64,000 nucleotides of DNA from Microbacterium hominis NBRC 15708 (GCF_001592125.1 NZ_BCWI01000009.1:1-64000), one strand, 5' to 3'; shown: positions 7,271-17,214, counted from the first letter of the stretch. The notes: generated by a model not told the origin, from the letters alone. Translations and numbers: made by a program.

Positions 7271-7504
7271 ATGGCAATCACGGTGTACACCAAGCCCTCC
7301 TGCGTGCAGTGCAACGCGACCTACCGCGCGCTGGACTCCAAGGGCATCGACTACGAGGTCCTCGACCTCTCCGAAGACCCGGCGGCCCTCGAGCACGTGA
7401 AGTCGCTCGGCTACCTGCAGGCGCCGGTCGTCGTCACGGACGAGGACCACTGGTCGGGCTTCCGTCCCGACAAGATCGACGAGCTCGCGAGCCGTCTGGC
7501 CTGA
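7271..7504 (+). CDS. nrdH: NrdH glutaredoxin-like redoxin
   Basis: 77 aa. The CVQC active site is at residues 11-14 and the diagnostic C-terminal WSGFRPDKI motif is intact. It supplies electrons, from thioredoxin reductase, to the class Ib ribonucleotide reductase encoded downstream. First gene of nrdHIEF, 1 bp before nrdI. Start chosen at the ATG preceded by the purine-rich leader; a longer upstream frame runs through the promoter. Confidence 0.96.
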   Translation: MAITVYTKPSCVQCNATYRALDSKGIDYEVLDLSEDPAALEHVKSLGYLQAPVVVTDEDHWSGFRPDKIDELASRLA

Positions 7505-7505
7505 G

Positions 7506-7937
7506 ATGCCGACGCTGACGAGCGCCCCGCTGCTCGTCTACTTCTCGAGTGTGTCGGGCAACACGGCGCGTTTCATCGAGAAGCTCGGCCTGCCGGCCGC
7601 CCGCATCCCGCTCACCCCTGGCGACGCCCCCCTCGAGGTCGACGAGCCGTTCGTGCTCGTGACACCGACCTACGGGGGCGGCCAGGGGCGTGGCGAGGAG
7701 AAGGGGGCCGTCCCCAGACAGGTGATCCGGTTCCTCAACGTCGAGCACCATCGTCACCTCATCCGCGGAGTGATCTCCGCGGGCAACACCAACTTCGGCG
7801 AGTCGTTCTGTCGCGCCGGTGACATCATCAGCCGCAAGTGCACCGTGCCGCACTTGTATCGGCTCGAACTTTTCGGCACGCCTGACGACGTCGTTCGTGT
7901 GAGCGACGGATTGGAACGATGGTGGAAGCTGCAGTGA
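7506..7937 (+). CDS. nrdI: NrdI flavodoxin-like protein
   Basis: 143 aa. It shows the FMN-phosphate loop [12 protein letters not shown] near the N-terminus, TPTYGGG, and the [14 protein letters not shown] block, all typical of NrdI. NrdI delivers an oxidant that lets NrdF assemble its dimanganese-tyrosyl radical cofactor. It overlaps nrdE by 19 bp. Confidence 0.95.
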   Translation: MPTLTSAPLLVYFSSVSGNTARFIEKLGLPAARIPLTPGDAPLEVDEPFVLVTPTYGGGQGRGEEKGAVPRQVIRFLNVEHHRHLIRGVISAGNTNFGESFCRAGDIISRKCTVPHLYRLELFGTPDDVVRVSDGLERWWKLQ

Positions 7938-10075
7938 GCCCGGCGACATTCAAGACCGACGCGCGCTTCGAGGGGATGGACTACCACGCCCTCAACGCGA
8001 TGCTCAACCTCTACGGCGAGAACGGCCAGATCCAGTTCGACGCCGACAAGCGCGCCGCGCGGGAGTACTTCCTGCAGCACGTCAACCAGAACACCGTGTT
8101 CTTCCACTCGCTGCAGGAGCGCCTCGACTACCTCGTCGAGAAGGAGTACTACGAGGGCGCGGTGCTGGAGAAGTACCCCTTCGCGTTCATCCAGCGCCTG
8201 AACGACCGGGCGTACGGCGCGAAGTTCCGCTTCGAGACGTTCCTCGGCGCCTTCAAGTACTACACGAGCTACACGCTGAAGACCTTCGACGGCAAGCGCT
8301 ACCTCGAGCGCTTCGAGGACCGTGTCGTCATGACCGCCCTCGGGCTCGCCGACGGCGACCAGCAGCTCGCCGAGAAGCTCGTCGACGAGATCATCTCCGG
8401 CCGCTTCCAGCCGGCGACCCCCACCTTCCTCAACACCGGCAAGGCCCAGCGCGGCGAGCTCGTCAGCTGCTTCCTGCTGCGCATCGAGGACAACATGGAG
8501 TCGATCGCCCGCGGCATCAACTCCGCACTGCAGCTGTCCAAGCGCGGCGGCGGCGTGGCGCTGCTGCTGAGCAACATCCGCGAGGCGGGCGCGCCGATCA
8601 AGCAGATCGAGAACCAGTCCAGCGGCATCATCCCCGTGATGAAGCTGCTCGAAGACAGCTTCAGCTACGCCAACCAGCTCGGTGCGCGTCAGGGCGCCGG
8701 CGCCGTCTACCTCTCGGCGCACCACCCCGACATCCTGCGCTTCCTCGACACCAAGCGCGAGAACGCCGACGAGAAGATCCGCATCAAGACGCTCTCGCTC
8801 GGCGTCGTGATCCCCGACATCACGTTCGAACTCGCCCGCAACGGCGAGGACATGTACCTCTTCTCGCCGTACGACGTCGAGAAGGTCTACGGGGTGCCGT
8901 TCGGCGACATCTCGGTCACCGAGAAGTACCGCGAGATGGTCGACGACGCGCGCATCAAGAAGACGAAGATCAACGCGCGCGAGTTCTTCCAGACCCTCGC
9001 CGAGATCCAGTTCGAGTCGGGCTACCCGTACATCATGTTCGAGGACACGGTGAACAAGGCCAACCCGATCAAGGGTCGGATCAACATGTCCAACCTGTGC
9101 AGCGAGATCCTGCAGGTGAACACGCCGACCTCGTACAACGAGGACCTGTCCTACGACCAGATCGGCAAGGACATCTCCTGCAACCTGGGCTCGATGAACA
9201 TCGCCCTCGCGATGGACGGCAAGGACCTCGCGGGAACGGTCGAGACCTCGATCCGTGCGCTCACGGCGGTCAGCGACCAGAGCCACATCCGCTCGGTCCG
9301 CTCGATCGAGGACGGCAACGACCGCTCGCACGCGATCGGCCTGGGTCAGATGAACCTCCACGGCTACCTCGCGCGCGAGCACGTGCACTACGGGTCGGAA
9401 GAGGGCATCGACTTCACGAACATCTACTTCTACACGGTGCTGTTCCACGCCCTGCGCGCCTCGAACCGCATCGCGATCGAGCGCGGCACGGCCTTCGACG
9501 GCTTCGCCGACTCGACGTACGCGTCGGGGGAGTTCTTCGACAAGTACCTCGAGCAGGAGTGGGTGCCGCAGACCGATCGGGTCGCCGAGCTGTTCGCGGG
9601 CATCCACATCCCGACTCAGGACGACTGGCGTGAGCTGAAGGCCTCGATCCAGGCGCACGGCATCTACAACCAGAACCTGCAGGCGGTGCCGCCGACCGGC
9701 TCGATCTCGTACATCAACAACTCGACGAGCTCGATCCATCCGATCGCGTCGAAGATCGAGATCCGCAAGGAAGGCAAGATCGGCCGCGTCTACTACCCGG
9801 CGCCGTTCATGACGAACGAGAACCTGGAGTACTACCAGGACGCGTACGAGATCGGCTACGAGAAGGTCATCGACACGTACGCCGCGGCCACGCAGCACGT
9901 CGACCAGGGCCTGTCGCTGACGCTGTTCTTCAAGGACACCGCCACCACGCGCGACATCAACAAGGCGCAGATCTACGCGTGGCGCAAGGGCATCAAGACG
10001 ATCTACTACATCCGCCTGCGTCAGATGGCACTCGAGGGCACGAACCTGTCCGAGTGCGTCAGCTGCATGCTGTGA
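7919..10075 (+). CDS. nrdE: Class Ib ribonucleotide reductase, alpha subunit
   Basis: 718 aa, full length. Visible features are the redox Cys in [12 protein letters not shown], the substrate-site stretch NLCSEI, the other active-site region [11 protein letters not shown], the radical-transfer Tyr pair near the C-terminus ([10 protein letters not shown]) and the C-terminal CVSCML that is re-reduced by NrdH. Converts NDPs to dNDPs with NrdF. The ATG lies 19 bp inside nrdI; a GTG 15 bp later (VSPATFK) is a plausible alternative start. Confidence 0.96.
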   Translation: MVEAAVSPATFKTDARFEGMDYHALNAMLNLYGENGQIQFDADKRAAREYFLQHVNQNTVFFHSLQERLDYLVEKEYYEGAVLEKYPFAFIQRLNDRAYGAKFRFETFLGAFKYYTSYTLKTFDGKRYLERFEDRVVMTALGLADGDQQLAEKLVDEIISGRFQPATPTFLNTGKAQRGELVSCFLLRIEDNMESIARGINSALQLSKRGGGVALLLSNIREAGAPIKQIENQSSGIIPVMKLLEDSFSYANQLGARQGAGAVYLSAHHPDILRFLDTKRENADEKIRIKTLSLGVVIPDITFELARNGEDMYLFSPYDVEKVYGVPFGDISVTEKYREMVDDARIKKTKINAREFFQTLAEIQFESGYPYIMFEDTVNKANPIKGRINMSNLCSEILQVNTPTSYNEDLSYDQIGKDISCNLGSMNIALAMDGKDLAGTVETSIRALTAVSDQSHIRSVRSIEDGNDRSHAIGLGQMNLHGYLAREHVHYGSEEGIDFTNIYFYTVLFHALRASNRIAIERGTAFDGFADSTYASGEFFDKYLEQEWVPQTDRVAELFAGIHIPTQDDWRELKASIQAHGIYNQNLQAVPPTGSISYINNSTSSIHPIASKIEIRKEGKIGRVYYPAPFMTNENLEYYQDAYEIGYEKVIDTYAAATQHVDQGLSLTLFFKDTATTRDINKAQIYAWRKGIKTIYYIRLRQMALEGTNLSECVSCML

Positions 10076-10097
10076 CGCTGCGTTCAACGACCGCTGA

Positions 10098-11087
<990 letters not shown>

Positions 11088-11123
11088 TCGCGTCACCGTG
11101 AGGCGGATGCCGAGCCCCGCGCG

Positions 11124-11165
11124 CGCCCCCTGCCGACCTGCTCCCTGAGCATCTCGGCAGGGGCG
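11124..11165 (+). terminator. Hairpin terminator after nrdF
   Basis: Stem CGCCCC(C)TGCCGA / TCGGCAGGGGCG with one bulged C and a 17-nt loop, 36 bp after the nrdF stop. There is no U tract, only TCGTCGTGT. Confidence 0.65.
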
Positions 11166-11230
11166 TCGTCGTGTCACGACTCGGCGGCGTCCGGCCGGGC
11201 CTCACAGGGAGTGCTCAGGCACCAACCCCT

Positions 11231-11249
11231 CCTTCAGTTATGCTGAAGG
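11231..11249 (+). promoter_or_regulatory. Hairpin covering the DUF3817 ribosome site
   Basis: CCTTCAG-TTATG-CTGAAGG, a perfect 7-bp stem ending one base before the ATG at 11251. Its 3-prime arm contains the only Shine-Dalgarno-like sequence (AAGG), so folding would block initiation. It may equally be a DNA operator. Confidence 0.5.
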
Positions 11250-11250
11250 A

Positions 11251-11718
11251 ATGCTCCGCACACCCCTGTCCCTGTTCCGCACGCTCGCGTTCGCCGAAGC
11301 CGTGTCGTGGACGCTGCTCATCGCGGGGCTCATCGTCCGCGCGACCACCGGCTGGGCGCCGGCGGTCACCATCGGCGGCGGCATCCACGGATTCGTGTTC
11401 CTCTCCTATGGCGCGACCGTCGTGCTCGTCGCGCTGAACAACCGCTGGCCGGCGGGTCCGACGGCCGTCGCCCTGATCTCCGCGATCATCCCCTACGCGA
11501 CGGTCCCGACGGAGCTGTGGGTGCACCGTCGTGGCCTGCTCGCGGGTACCTGGCGTGTCGAGCAGGCCGCTGACGCGACCGATGCGCGCTGGTACGACGC
11601 GCCGCTGGCGTGGTTCCTGCGCCGCCCCTGGCTGCTGTTCGTCGGCATCCTCGTCGCGGTCGTCGCGATCTTCGCGGTGCTCCTGATCCTCGGCCCTCCC
11701 GGCGGCGCGAAGGGCTGA
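11251..11718 (+). CDS. DUF3817 membrane protein
   Basis: 155 aa. Four hydrophobic segments are visible (about residues 9-30, 35-63, 68-88 and 124-147), with the conserved family start FRTLAFAEAVSWTLLIAGL and the GGGIHGFVFL stretch. Actinobacterial DUF3817 integral membrane proteins have no established function. It stands alone between nrdF and the convergent flavin reductase gene. Confidence 0.82.
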   Translation: MLRTPLSLFRTLAFAEAVSWTLLIAGLIVRATTGWAPAVTIGGGIHGFVFLSYGATVVLVALNNRWPAGPTAVALISAIIPYATVPTELWVHRRGLLAGTWRVEQAADATDARWYDAPLAWFLRRPWLLFVGILVAVVAIFAVLLILGPPGGAKG

Positions 11719-11752
11719 CGATCCGATCGCCGCTGCCGCGTCTCGCGCCGCG

Positions 11753-12340
11753 TCAGGCGAGGCGGGACCCGTCGGAGAGCGTGTGCCACGTGCGGTTGTG
11801 ATAAACGAGGGGCGACGCGTCATCGGCGGGCTCGTCGTTCCACGACTCGATCGCCTGCACGACGAACAGCGTCGCGGCCCCGGCATCGACCTTGTTCACC
11901 ACGCGTGCGCGGATGCGGCGGTGCGGGCCGACGAAGTAGGGCTCCCCGGTCGGCAGCGTGCTCCACAGGTCGGTGTCCGCGAAGCGATCGATGCCGCTCG
12001 TCGCGCCGAGCACCGCGATCTCGTGGCTCTCCGCGTCGATGAGGTGGATCACCAGGGTGTCGGCGGCCAGCAGGGCCGGCGTGCTGGATGACAGCGCGGA
12101 TGCCGAGAACACGATCAGCGGTGGGGCGACGCTGACCGAGAAGAGCGAGGAGGCGGTCATCGCGACCGGGCCGCGGTCGGAGGGCGCCGTGATCACGGCG
12201 ACGCCGGAGGGGTGGTTGCGGAACAGTCCGCGCAGGGCGTCGGGGGAGATCCCGGCCGCAGGCTGGTCGCTCGCGAGGATGCGGGCGACCGGCCCGGTGG
12301 CCGTCAGGGTGTCGGGCATGCGGTGCAGGTGGTCGGTCAT
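11753..12340 (-). CDS. Flavin reductase-like (HpaC family) protein
   Basis: 195 aa. The RNHPSGVAVITA and VAMTASSLFSVSVAPPLIVFS blocks are the signature of the flavin reductase-like FMN-binding domain; members give reduced flavin to a partner monooxygenase. The obvious partner here is the luciferase-like monooxygenase at 15763, in the same cluster. Its promoter has a copy of the operator shared with the GntR-flanking promoters (12392-12403), supporting a common regulon. Convergent with the DUF3817 gene. Confidence 0.85.
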   Translation of the reverse strand: MTDHLHRMPDTLTATGPVARILASDQPAAGISPDALRGLFRNHPSGVAVITAPSDRGPVAMTASSLFSVSVAPPLIVFSASALSSSTPALLAADTLVIHLIDAESHEIAVLGATSGIDRFADTDLWSTLPTGEPYFVGPHRRIRARVVNKVDAGAATLFVVQAIESWNDEPADDASPLVYHNRTWHTLSDGSRLA

Positions 12341-12391
12341 GGACGGCGCCTTTGCTGTCGAAGGGAGCCCTGAGCGGGCAGATGCCTTACG

Positions 12392-12403
12392 CTAACATGT
12401 CAA
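12392..12403. promoter_or_regulatory. Candidate GntR operator, site 1 (flavin reductase promoter)
   Basis: CTAACATGTCAA matches 10 of 12 positions of the perfect palindrome TTGACATGTCAA at 14111. On the minus strand it contains a TTGACA hexamer, 52 bp upstream of the flavin reductase start. Confidence 0.6.
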
Positions 12404-12431
12404 CCACGTCTTGTGAACAATCAAAAGGTCG

Positions 12432-14036
12432 TCATCTCCACGCATCCACGGAAGCGGTGTCGTGGAGGGCGAGCACCCACGCTTGGGCAACCGACGCGAC
12501 GTCGCCGCCCACGACCGCCACCTTGATCGACCCGGGCGCGTAGACCGGCACCTCCTCGTCGTCGCGTCGAACGAGGTAGTCCCGCGGGAGCGTGCGAGGC
12601 AGGCCCAGCTCCATGCGGGCACGCGTCGCGGGCCAGAACCCGCTCGAGCGCAGCCGGCCCAGGGGCGCCACGGCGTGGCGGTACAGGTGGCCCTCGACGT
12701 CCTGCTTGCTCATGCCCGCATCGGCCAGCGCTCGCGCCCGCTTCGCGCTGAGCAGCACGAGCGCCCCCGCGGGAAGATCCGCCAGTGACGCGAGCGAGCG
12801 CGCGATGTCGTCGAGATCTCCGTAGTAGAACGTGCCGTCGTGGGCGAAGCCCATCGTGAACAGGGAGGATGTGCTCTCGTCGGGGGCGAAGCCCTCGCTG
12901 ACGTGGAACGGCTCCCACGGCGACTGCGCCGTGTTCTCCGTGAAGGCGAAGCCCCATCCGGCCGGCGTCCCCTGGGTGACGCTGGTCGTCACGCCGTCGA
13001 CGGCGTGACCGAGGTTGCGGATCATCAGGTGCAGCGCGCGGCCGATGGTCGCGTTCGCGCGGTGCCCCGGTCCGAGCGCGTTCAGGCCGCCGTGCAGGCC
13101 GGCTGCCGCGGCGTACGGACCGCTGATCAGTTGCGCCCAGGCGAACGAGTTGACCGATCGGGTCTGCGACTCGAAGGCCTGGTCGCCCATCATGCTCGCC
13201 GCCGCGAGGATCGCCGGCAGCTGCGCGGGACGGGCTCCGGCCAGGACGGCGTTGATCGCGACGTTCTCGACGGTCGCCGGGAGGCCTTCGGGGCGGAATC
13301 GCGTCGTGACGATCTCCTCGCGACCGCGCGTCGTCCCGGTGAGCATCTCCTCGACGGCGGCCCGTGTGGGGGGAGTGATCGGCAGTCCGTCGCTCCACCC
13401 GCGGGTGAGGAACGCGTCGTCGATGTCGCGAAGGGTGCCGCGGACGGCGATCTCGGGCTCCCGTCGGGCCGGACGGATGCCCGTGGCGGTCTCCTCGGCG
13501 GACAGGGGGCGCGTGAGCTCGGCGATCGCGCGGTCCGCCGCCTCGGCGGTGGCGTCGGGCTCGGTGGCGGCGGGCGCCGCGACCCACCGCAGGGGCGCCG
13601 CCGCCCGATCGCAGACATGCCGGGCCGTCTCGACGAGGGGAGTGAACACCGTCGTGACCGTCGGCACCCCGGAGCGCTCGAGCTCGACGGCGTACTGCAG
13701 GCTGAGGGTGACGCTCGTCGCGCCCGGTCCGGCGACGAGGATCACCGCGTCGGCCTCGGCGGCGAGCTCCGCCCGCTCCTGCGGGTCGTCCATCACGAAC
13801 TGCCGTCGCAGACGTCCGGTCGCCTCGATCGACGGACCCGACTGCGCCAGCCGGTGCTCGAGTGCCTCCGCGATCGGCTCGAGGCCCGACCCGGGCGGCA
13901 TGGTGCGCAGCACCACCACGCGCAGGCGCGCGGGATCCGTGGGCCGATCCGCCAGTGCGTTGCGCGCGCGTGCGGGGATGTCGCTACGCGGGGAGCGCAC
14001 CGCGTATGAGGGCTCTTCGCCGGCCGGAGTGATCAT
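12432..14036 (-). CDS. UGSC-family-like fusion protein of unknown function
   Basis: 534 aa. Residues about 35-155 resemble the UGSC (Sec/Cys-Gly-Ser-Cys) protein family: the stretch GPGATSVTLSLQYAVELERS aligns in shape with that family's motif loop, but the Sec/Cys residues are replaced by A-T-S-V. Residues about 215-500 form a second domain (RGWSDGLPITPPT, IRNLGHAVDG, ENTAQSPWEPFHVSEGF) resembling a companion protein of UGSC systems. So both parts appear fused in one chain, without the redox Cys. Soluble, no signal peptide. A good AAGGAG site precedes the ATG. Its promoter carries the perfect operator palindrome. Family assignment is from memory of motifs and needs a profile search. Confidence 0.5.
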   Translation of the reverse strand: MITPAGEEPSYAVRSPRSDIPARARNALADRPTDPARLRVVVLRTMPPGSGLEPIAEALEHRLAQSGPSIEATGRLRRQFVMDDPQERAELAAEADAVILVAGPGATSVTLSLQYAVELERSGVPTVTTVFTPLVETARHVCDRAAAPLRWVAAPAATEPDATAEAADRAIAELTRPLSAEETATGIRPARREPEIAVRGTLRDIDDAFLTRGWSDGLPITPPTRAAVEEMLTGTTRGREEIVTTRFRPEGLPATVENVAINAVLAGARPAQLPAILAAASMMGDQAFESQTRSVNSFAWAQLISGPYAAAAGLHGGLNALGPGHRANATIGRALHLMIRNLGHAVDGVTTSVTQGTPAGWGFAFTENTAQSPWEPFHVSEGFAPDESTSSLFTMGFAHDGTFYYGDLDDIARSLASLADLPAGALVLLSAKRARALADAGMSKQDVEGHLYRHAVAPLGRLRSSGFWPATRARMELGLPRTLPRDYLVRRDDEEVPVYAPGSIKVAVVGGDVASVAQAWVLALHDTASVDAWR

Positions 14037-14110
14037 GCCGTCTCCTTCGTCGCTGCGCGCGGGCTCGGATGTCGCACGCGGGTGGAGCGTAGGCTATCAC
14101 TCGCGCAGTG

Positions 14111-14122
14111 TTGACATGTCAA
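14111..14122. promoter_or_regulatory. Candidate GntR operator, site 2 (perfect palindrome)
   Basis: TTGACATGTCAA, a perfect 12-bp palindrome in the 111-bp gap upstream of the UGSC-like gene. Its minus-strand TTGACA could itself be the -35 element, so a bound repressor would block RNA polymerase directly. Confidence 0.7.
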
Positions 14123-14147
14123 GCGCCGGAACGGCGGGCGGGAGGCG

Positions 14148-14813
14148 TCAGCGGAACGAGAGGGCGACGTCGGCGAGGGACGTGGAGGTCGTCACCCAGT
14201 TCATCGTGTGGCGGCGAGCGTGCTCGATGAACGCCGCCGCCTGCCGCTCGGCCGTCGCGGGATCGAAGTCCGCCAGGACGGGCTGCAGGGGAGCCGAATC
14301 GCCGTGGGTGGTCGTATCCCAGTAGGCGAGCGTGAAGATGCGATGCATGTCGCCCTGGAGGCGACGGAAGATCTCGGCGAGCAGCGCGTTGTCGACGGCC
14401 TCGGCCAGGATGCGGAAGAAGGCGTCGGCGTACTCGACGGCCTCGCGCGCCGTGTAGTTCGGGGCCAGGGCGGGCAGGCTCTCGATCTCGCGGCGCTGCG
14501 CCGGGGTGAGGCGCGACATGCCGAGTCCGACGAACGGCGGGCCGATGATGGCCCACGTCTCGAAGAAGGCGGTGACGCCGCGAAGGGTGATCGGCGCCAC
14601 CTGGTACCCGACCCGGGGGATCGAGGTCACCAGACCGTCCGATGCGAGTCGGGCCAGGGCGGCACGCGTCGCGGCGATGCCGTGGTCGAGCTGCTGGGCC
14701 AGTGCCCGCTCGCTGACGAACTCGCCGGGGGCGATCACGCAGTCGAGGATCCGAGACCGGATGTCGTCGTACGCGCGATCGGAGAGCAGCGTTCGTTGCG
14801 ATGAATCTGCCAT
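14148..14813 (-). CDS. GntR-family transcriptional regulator
   Basis: 221 aa. The N-terminal winged helix (AYDDIRSRILDCVIAPGEFVSERALAQQL, residues about 14-42, then ATRAALARLASDGLV) is typical GntR. The C-terminal all-helical part is FCD/FadR-like and should bind a small acid ligand. It lies between the UGSC-like gene and the divergent hydrolase gene, and three nearby promoters share a TTGACATGTCAA-type palindrome, so it is the likely local regulator. The ATG is 6 nt after a TAGACT -10 box (leaderless). Confidence 0.9.
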   Translation of the reverse strand: MADSSQRTLLSDRAYDDIRSRILDCVIAPGEFVSERALAQQLDHGIAATRAALARLASDGLVTSIPRVGYQVAPITLRGVTAFFETWAIIGPPFVGLGMSRLTPAQRREIESLPALAPNYTAREAVEYADAFFRILAEAVDNALLAEIFRRLQGDMHRIFTLAYWDTTTHGDSAPLQPVLADFDPATAERQAAAFIEHARRHTMNWVTTSTSLADVALSFR

Positions 14814-14819
14814 GCGTCG

Positions 14820-14825
14820 AGTCTA
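14820..14825 (-). promoter_or_regulatory. Leaderless -10 box for the GntR gene
   Basis: Minus-strand TAGACT, 6 nt, ATG at 14813. It abuts the divergent hydrolase promoter at 14841, so one operator could control both. Confidence 0.6.
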
Positions 14826-14840
14826 GTGTGCGCGATTCAC

Positions 14841-14870
14841 TTGACAGTGTTGCAATGTCAGTCACATACT
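14841..14870 (+). promoter_or_regulatory. Hydrolase/monooxygenase promoter with GntR operator site 3
   Basis: TTGACA (14841-14846), an 18-bp spacer and CATACT (14865-14870). TTGCAATGTCAG at 14850-14861 matches 9 of 12 operator positions; alternatively TGACA-N9-TGTCA (14842-14860) is a gapped palindrome. Either would cover the spacer. Confidence 0.6.
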
Positions 14871-14900
14871 GCTGACCGGTCATCAAGCAAGGAGGCGACA

Positions 14901-15734
14901 ATGACACACAACGAAGTGACGCTCGACGCGGGCGTGGTGTTCACCCCGGGGACGGTGGACGCGGACGGGTTCACCGTCCGATACGAGGTCGCGGGTGAGG
15001 GGCCCGACCTGATCGCCCTCCACGGCGCGGGCGGCTTCTCGCACGGGTCGGGAGGGTTCACCCATTCCCGCGGCATCGATCTGCTCACCGCGGGCAACCG
15101 GGTGTACCTGGTGGAGCTGCCCGGGTTCGGGCAGGAGCGCAACGAGCGCACCGCGGACGGCCGCGACATGGCCCGCACGGTGCTCGCGATCGCCGACGCC
15201 CTCGGTCTCGCCGAGTTCGCGCTGCTGGGGACGTCGATGGGGGGAGTCGTCGCATCCTGGGCCGCCGTCCTCGCCCCGCGCCGGCTGACGCGGCTCGTGC
15301 TGGAGGTGCCCGGCGCGTTCCGGCCCGACGGGAGCGATCCGTCGAAGCTCTCGCCCGAGCAGATGGCGCGAGCCTTCCACGCCCACCCGGAGCGCAAGAC
15401 GATCGTCCCCGCCGATCCGGCCCACATCGCGGCGATCTGGCCGCTCGTGGAGCGGATCATGGGCCCTCTCCACGACATCGACCTCGAGCGCAGCCTCGCC
15501 GACGTGCACACCCCCACCCTCGTGCTCACCGGGACCGCGGACGGACTCTTCGGCACCGAGGTCGGCCGCACATACCGGCGCATCATGCCCAATGCGACGT
15601 TCGCGATCGTCTACGACGCCGCGCACGATCTCAGCGGAGACCGGCCCGAGGCCTTCGCCGCGATCGTCGGCGACTTCCTGCAGCGCGGATCCGAGTTCGT
15701 CATCGAAGACCGCTCGACGCTCATCTACCCCTGA
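14901..15734 (+). CDS. Alpha/beta hydrolase
   Basis: 277 aa. Catalytic elements of the fold are clear: oxyanion-loop LHGAGG, nucleophile elbow GTSMGG, acid in TGTADGLF and His in DAAHDL. The mix resembles meta-cleavage-product hydrolases and esterases, so it may cut a C-C or ester bond in a ring-derived intermediate; the exact substrate is unknown. Strong AAGGAGG site before the ATG. First gene of a rightward operon with the luciferase-like monooxygenase, driven by the promoter at 14841-14870. Confidence 0.85.
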   Translation: MTHNEVTLDAGVVFTPGTVDADGFTVRYEVAGEGPDLIALHGAGGFSHGSGGFTHSRGIDLLTAGNRVYLVELPGFGQERNERTADGRDMARTVLAIADALGLAEFALLGTSMGGVVASWAAVLAPRRLTRLVLEVPGAFRPDGSDPSKLSPEQMARAFHAHPERKTIVPADPAHIAAIWPLVERIMGPLHDIDLERSLADVHTPTLVLTGTADGLFGTEVGRTYRRIMPNATFAIVYDAAHDLSGDRPEAFAAIVGDFLQRGSEFVIEDRSTLIYP

Positions 15735-15762
15735 CCACCAGACCGACAAGGAACTGCCGACA

Positions 15763-16866
15763 ATGAAGTTCTCCGTGTTCCACCCCTTCCCGACCTACGA
15801 CCTGCCGCGCCACGGATCGTGGCCGGCCCCGCCGCGTGTGTCCCGTCAGCCGGGCGTCTCGTCGACGTCGCTGCGCGGCGCGATCGACTTCGCGCACGCC
15901 GTGGAGGCGGCCGGGCTCGATCAGATCTCCGTCGCGGAGCATCACTACAGCTCCGCGCAGCTCTCGCCCAACTCCGTGACGGCCGCCGTGCTGCTCGCCC
16001 GTGAGGTCGGCATCGACATCGGTCTGCTCGGCTCGACGCTGCCGCTCGTGAACCCCGTGCGTCTGGCGGAGGAGATCGGCATGCTGAGCGCGCTCGCTCC
16101 GGGGCGGCTGCTGGTCGGCTTCTTCCGCGGCACCCCCAACGAGCTGCTCACCTACGGCACGAACCCGTGGGAGTCGAAGGAGGTGTTCTACGAGCAGATG
16201 GAGCTCATGAAGGCGATCTGGAGCGAGCCGGAGCCGTTCGCCTGGATCGGCCGCCACTTCGAGTACCGCACCGTCGCCGTGTGGCCGCAGCCCGAGGCGG
16301 ACCTCCCGATCCTCGTGTCGGCCAACTCGCCCGACTCGGCCACGTATGCGGCACGCAACGGCTACATCGCCGGCTTCTCGTTCGCCCCCGCCCCCGTGAT
16401 CGCGACCTTCGCCGAGGTCTTCAAGGCGGAGGCGCAGAAGGCAGGTCGCACCGTCGCGGGCGAGGACATGCTCTACCGCGCGTTCGCTCTCGTGGCCGAG
16501 ACGGATGCCGAGGCGGAGAGGATCGCCGACGAGACCGGCTTCGGCAACCTGATGAAGCTCTTCGCCGCGCCGGCACCGCTGATGGCGCGACTGGCGATGG
16601 GGATGGCGGGCGTGCCGGCGTCGGTGCCGCTCCCGACCGAGCCGAAGGGGATGTCGATGCCCGTGCGGCCGAACTTCATGGGCGGACCCGAGAAGGTCGC
16701 GCGCGAGATCGCGGACTTCATCCTGCTCACCGGCATCGAGCGCATCGAGGTGACGCTCACCGACGCCGCGCTGCCGACCGAGGTCTCGCTGCGTTCGCTC
16801 GAGCTCTACGGGCGCGAGGTCCTCCCGCGCGTGCGTGCGCTCGTCGGCGAGCGCGTCGCGGCGTGA
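15763..16866 (+). CDS. Luciferase-like FMN-dependent monooxygenase
   Basis: 367 aa, TIM-barrel bacterial luciferase family. Supporting blocks are the N-terminal AVEAAGLDQISVAEHHYSS, the LLGSTLPLVNPVRLAEEIGM strand/helix pair and GRLLVGFFRGTPNEL. It uses reduced FMN, which the flavin reductase at 11753-12340 could supply. It follows the hydrolase by 28 bp in one transcript. A typical role would be oxygenation of a small carbonyl, sulfonate or aromatic substrate; which one is not decidable here. Confidence 0.85.
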   Translation: MKFSVFHPFPTYDLPRHGSWPAPPRVSRQPGVSSTSLRGAIDFAHAVEAAGLDQISVAEHHYSSAQLSPNSVTAAVLLAREVGIDIGLLGSTLPLVNPVRLAEEIGMLSALAPGRLLVGFFRGTPNELLTYGTNPWESKEVFYEQMELMKAIWSEPEPFAWIGRHFEYRTVAVWPQPEADLPILVSANSPDSATYAARNGYIAGFSFAPAPVIATFAEVFKAEAQKAGRTVAGEDMLYRAFALVAETDAEAERIADETGFGNLMKLFAAPAPLMARLAMGMAGVPASVPLPTEPKGMSMPVRPNFMGGPEKVAREIADFILLTGIERIEVTLTDAALPTEVSLRSLELYGREVLPRVRALVGERVAA

Positions 16867-16894
16867 GGGGCGGACGGACCGTGAGGAGCGGGCG

Positions 16895-17209
16895 ATGATC
16901 GTGACGGTGCGCCCGGACGGCGACGTCCAGCTCGAGGAGCCCGCGGACACGGCGAGGCTCGAGATCCATGCCCCCGTCGGGGGCGCCGTCTCGGCCGCGC
17001 TGGCGGGTGCCGGCCTCGGCGGAGAGCGCGTGGGCGCGCTGCACCACTGGCTCGACATCGCGCGCCTGCGGGCGCTCGCCGAGGAGCAGGTTGCCGAGGA
17101 CGACTGGGCACCCCGGTGGGACGACATGATCGCCTTCGCCGCCCGTCACGGCTGGACGAGCGCGGACGGTGCCTCGGTGATGGCGCACACCGTCGTCGGC
17201 GCACCCTGA
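16895..17209 (+). CDS. Small hypothetical protein, last gene of the monooxygenase operon
   Basis: 104 aa, no recognised domain. Acidic, with a Trp-rich C-terminal half (HHWLDIARL, DDWAPRWDDMI, HGWTS) and no membrane segment. The GAGGAG site lies just before the ATG, 28 bp after the monooxygenase stop, and a strong terminator follows its stop. Third-position GC is high, so it is likely a real gene. Operon position suggests an accessory role to the oxygenase. Confidence 0.7.
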   Translation: MIVTVRPDGDVQLEEPADTARLEIHAPVGGAVSAALAGAGLGGERVGALHHWLDIARLRALAEEQVAEDDWAPRWDDMIAFAARHGWTSADGASVMAHTVVGAP

Positions 17210-17214
17210 TGACG

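Noticed and set aside
12432..14036. Selenocysteine-containing UGSC protein
   Set aside because: No in-frame TGA at the motif; the positions are Ala-Thr-Ser-Val.
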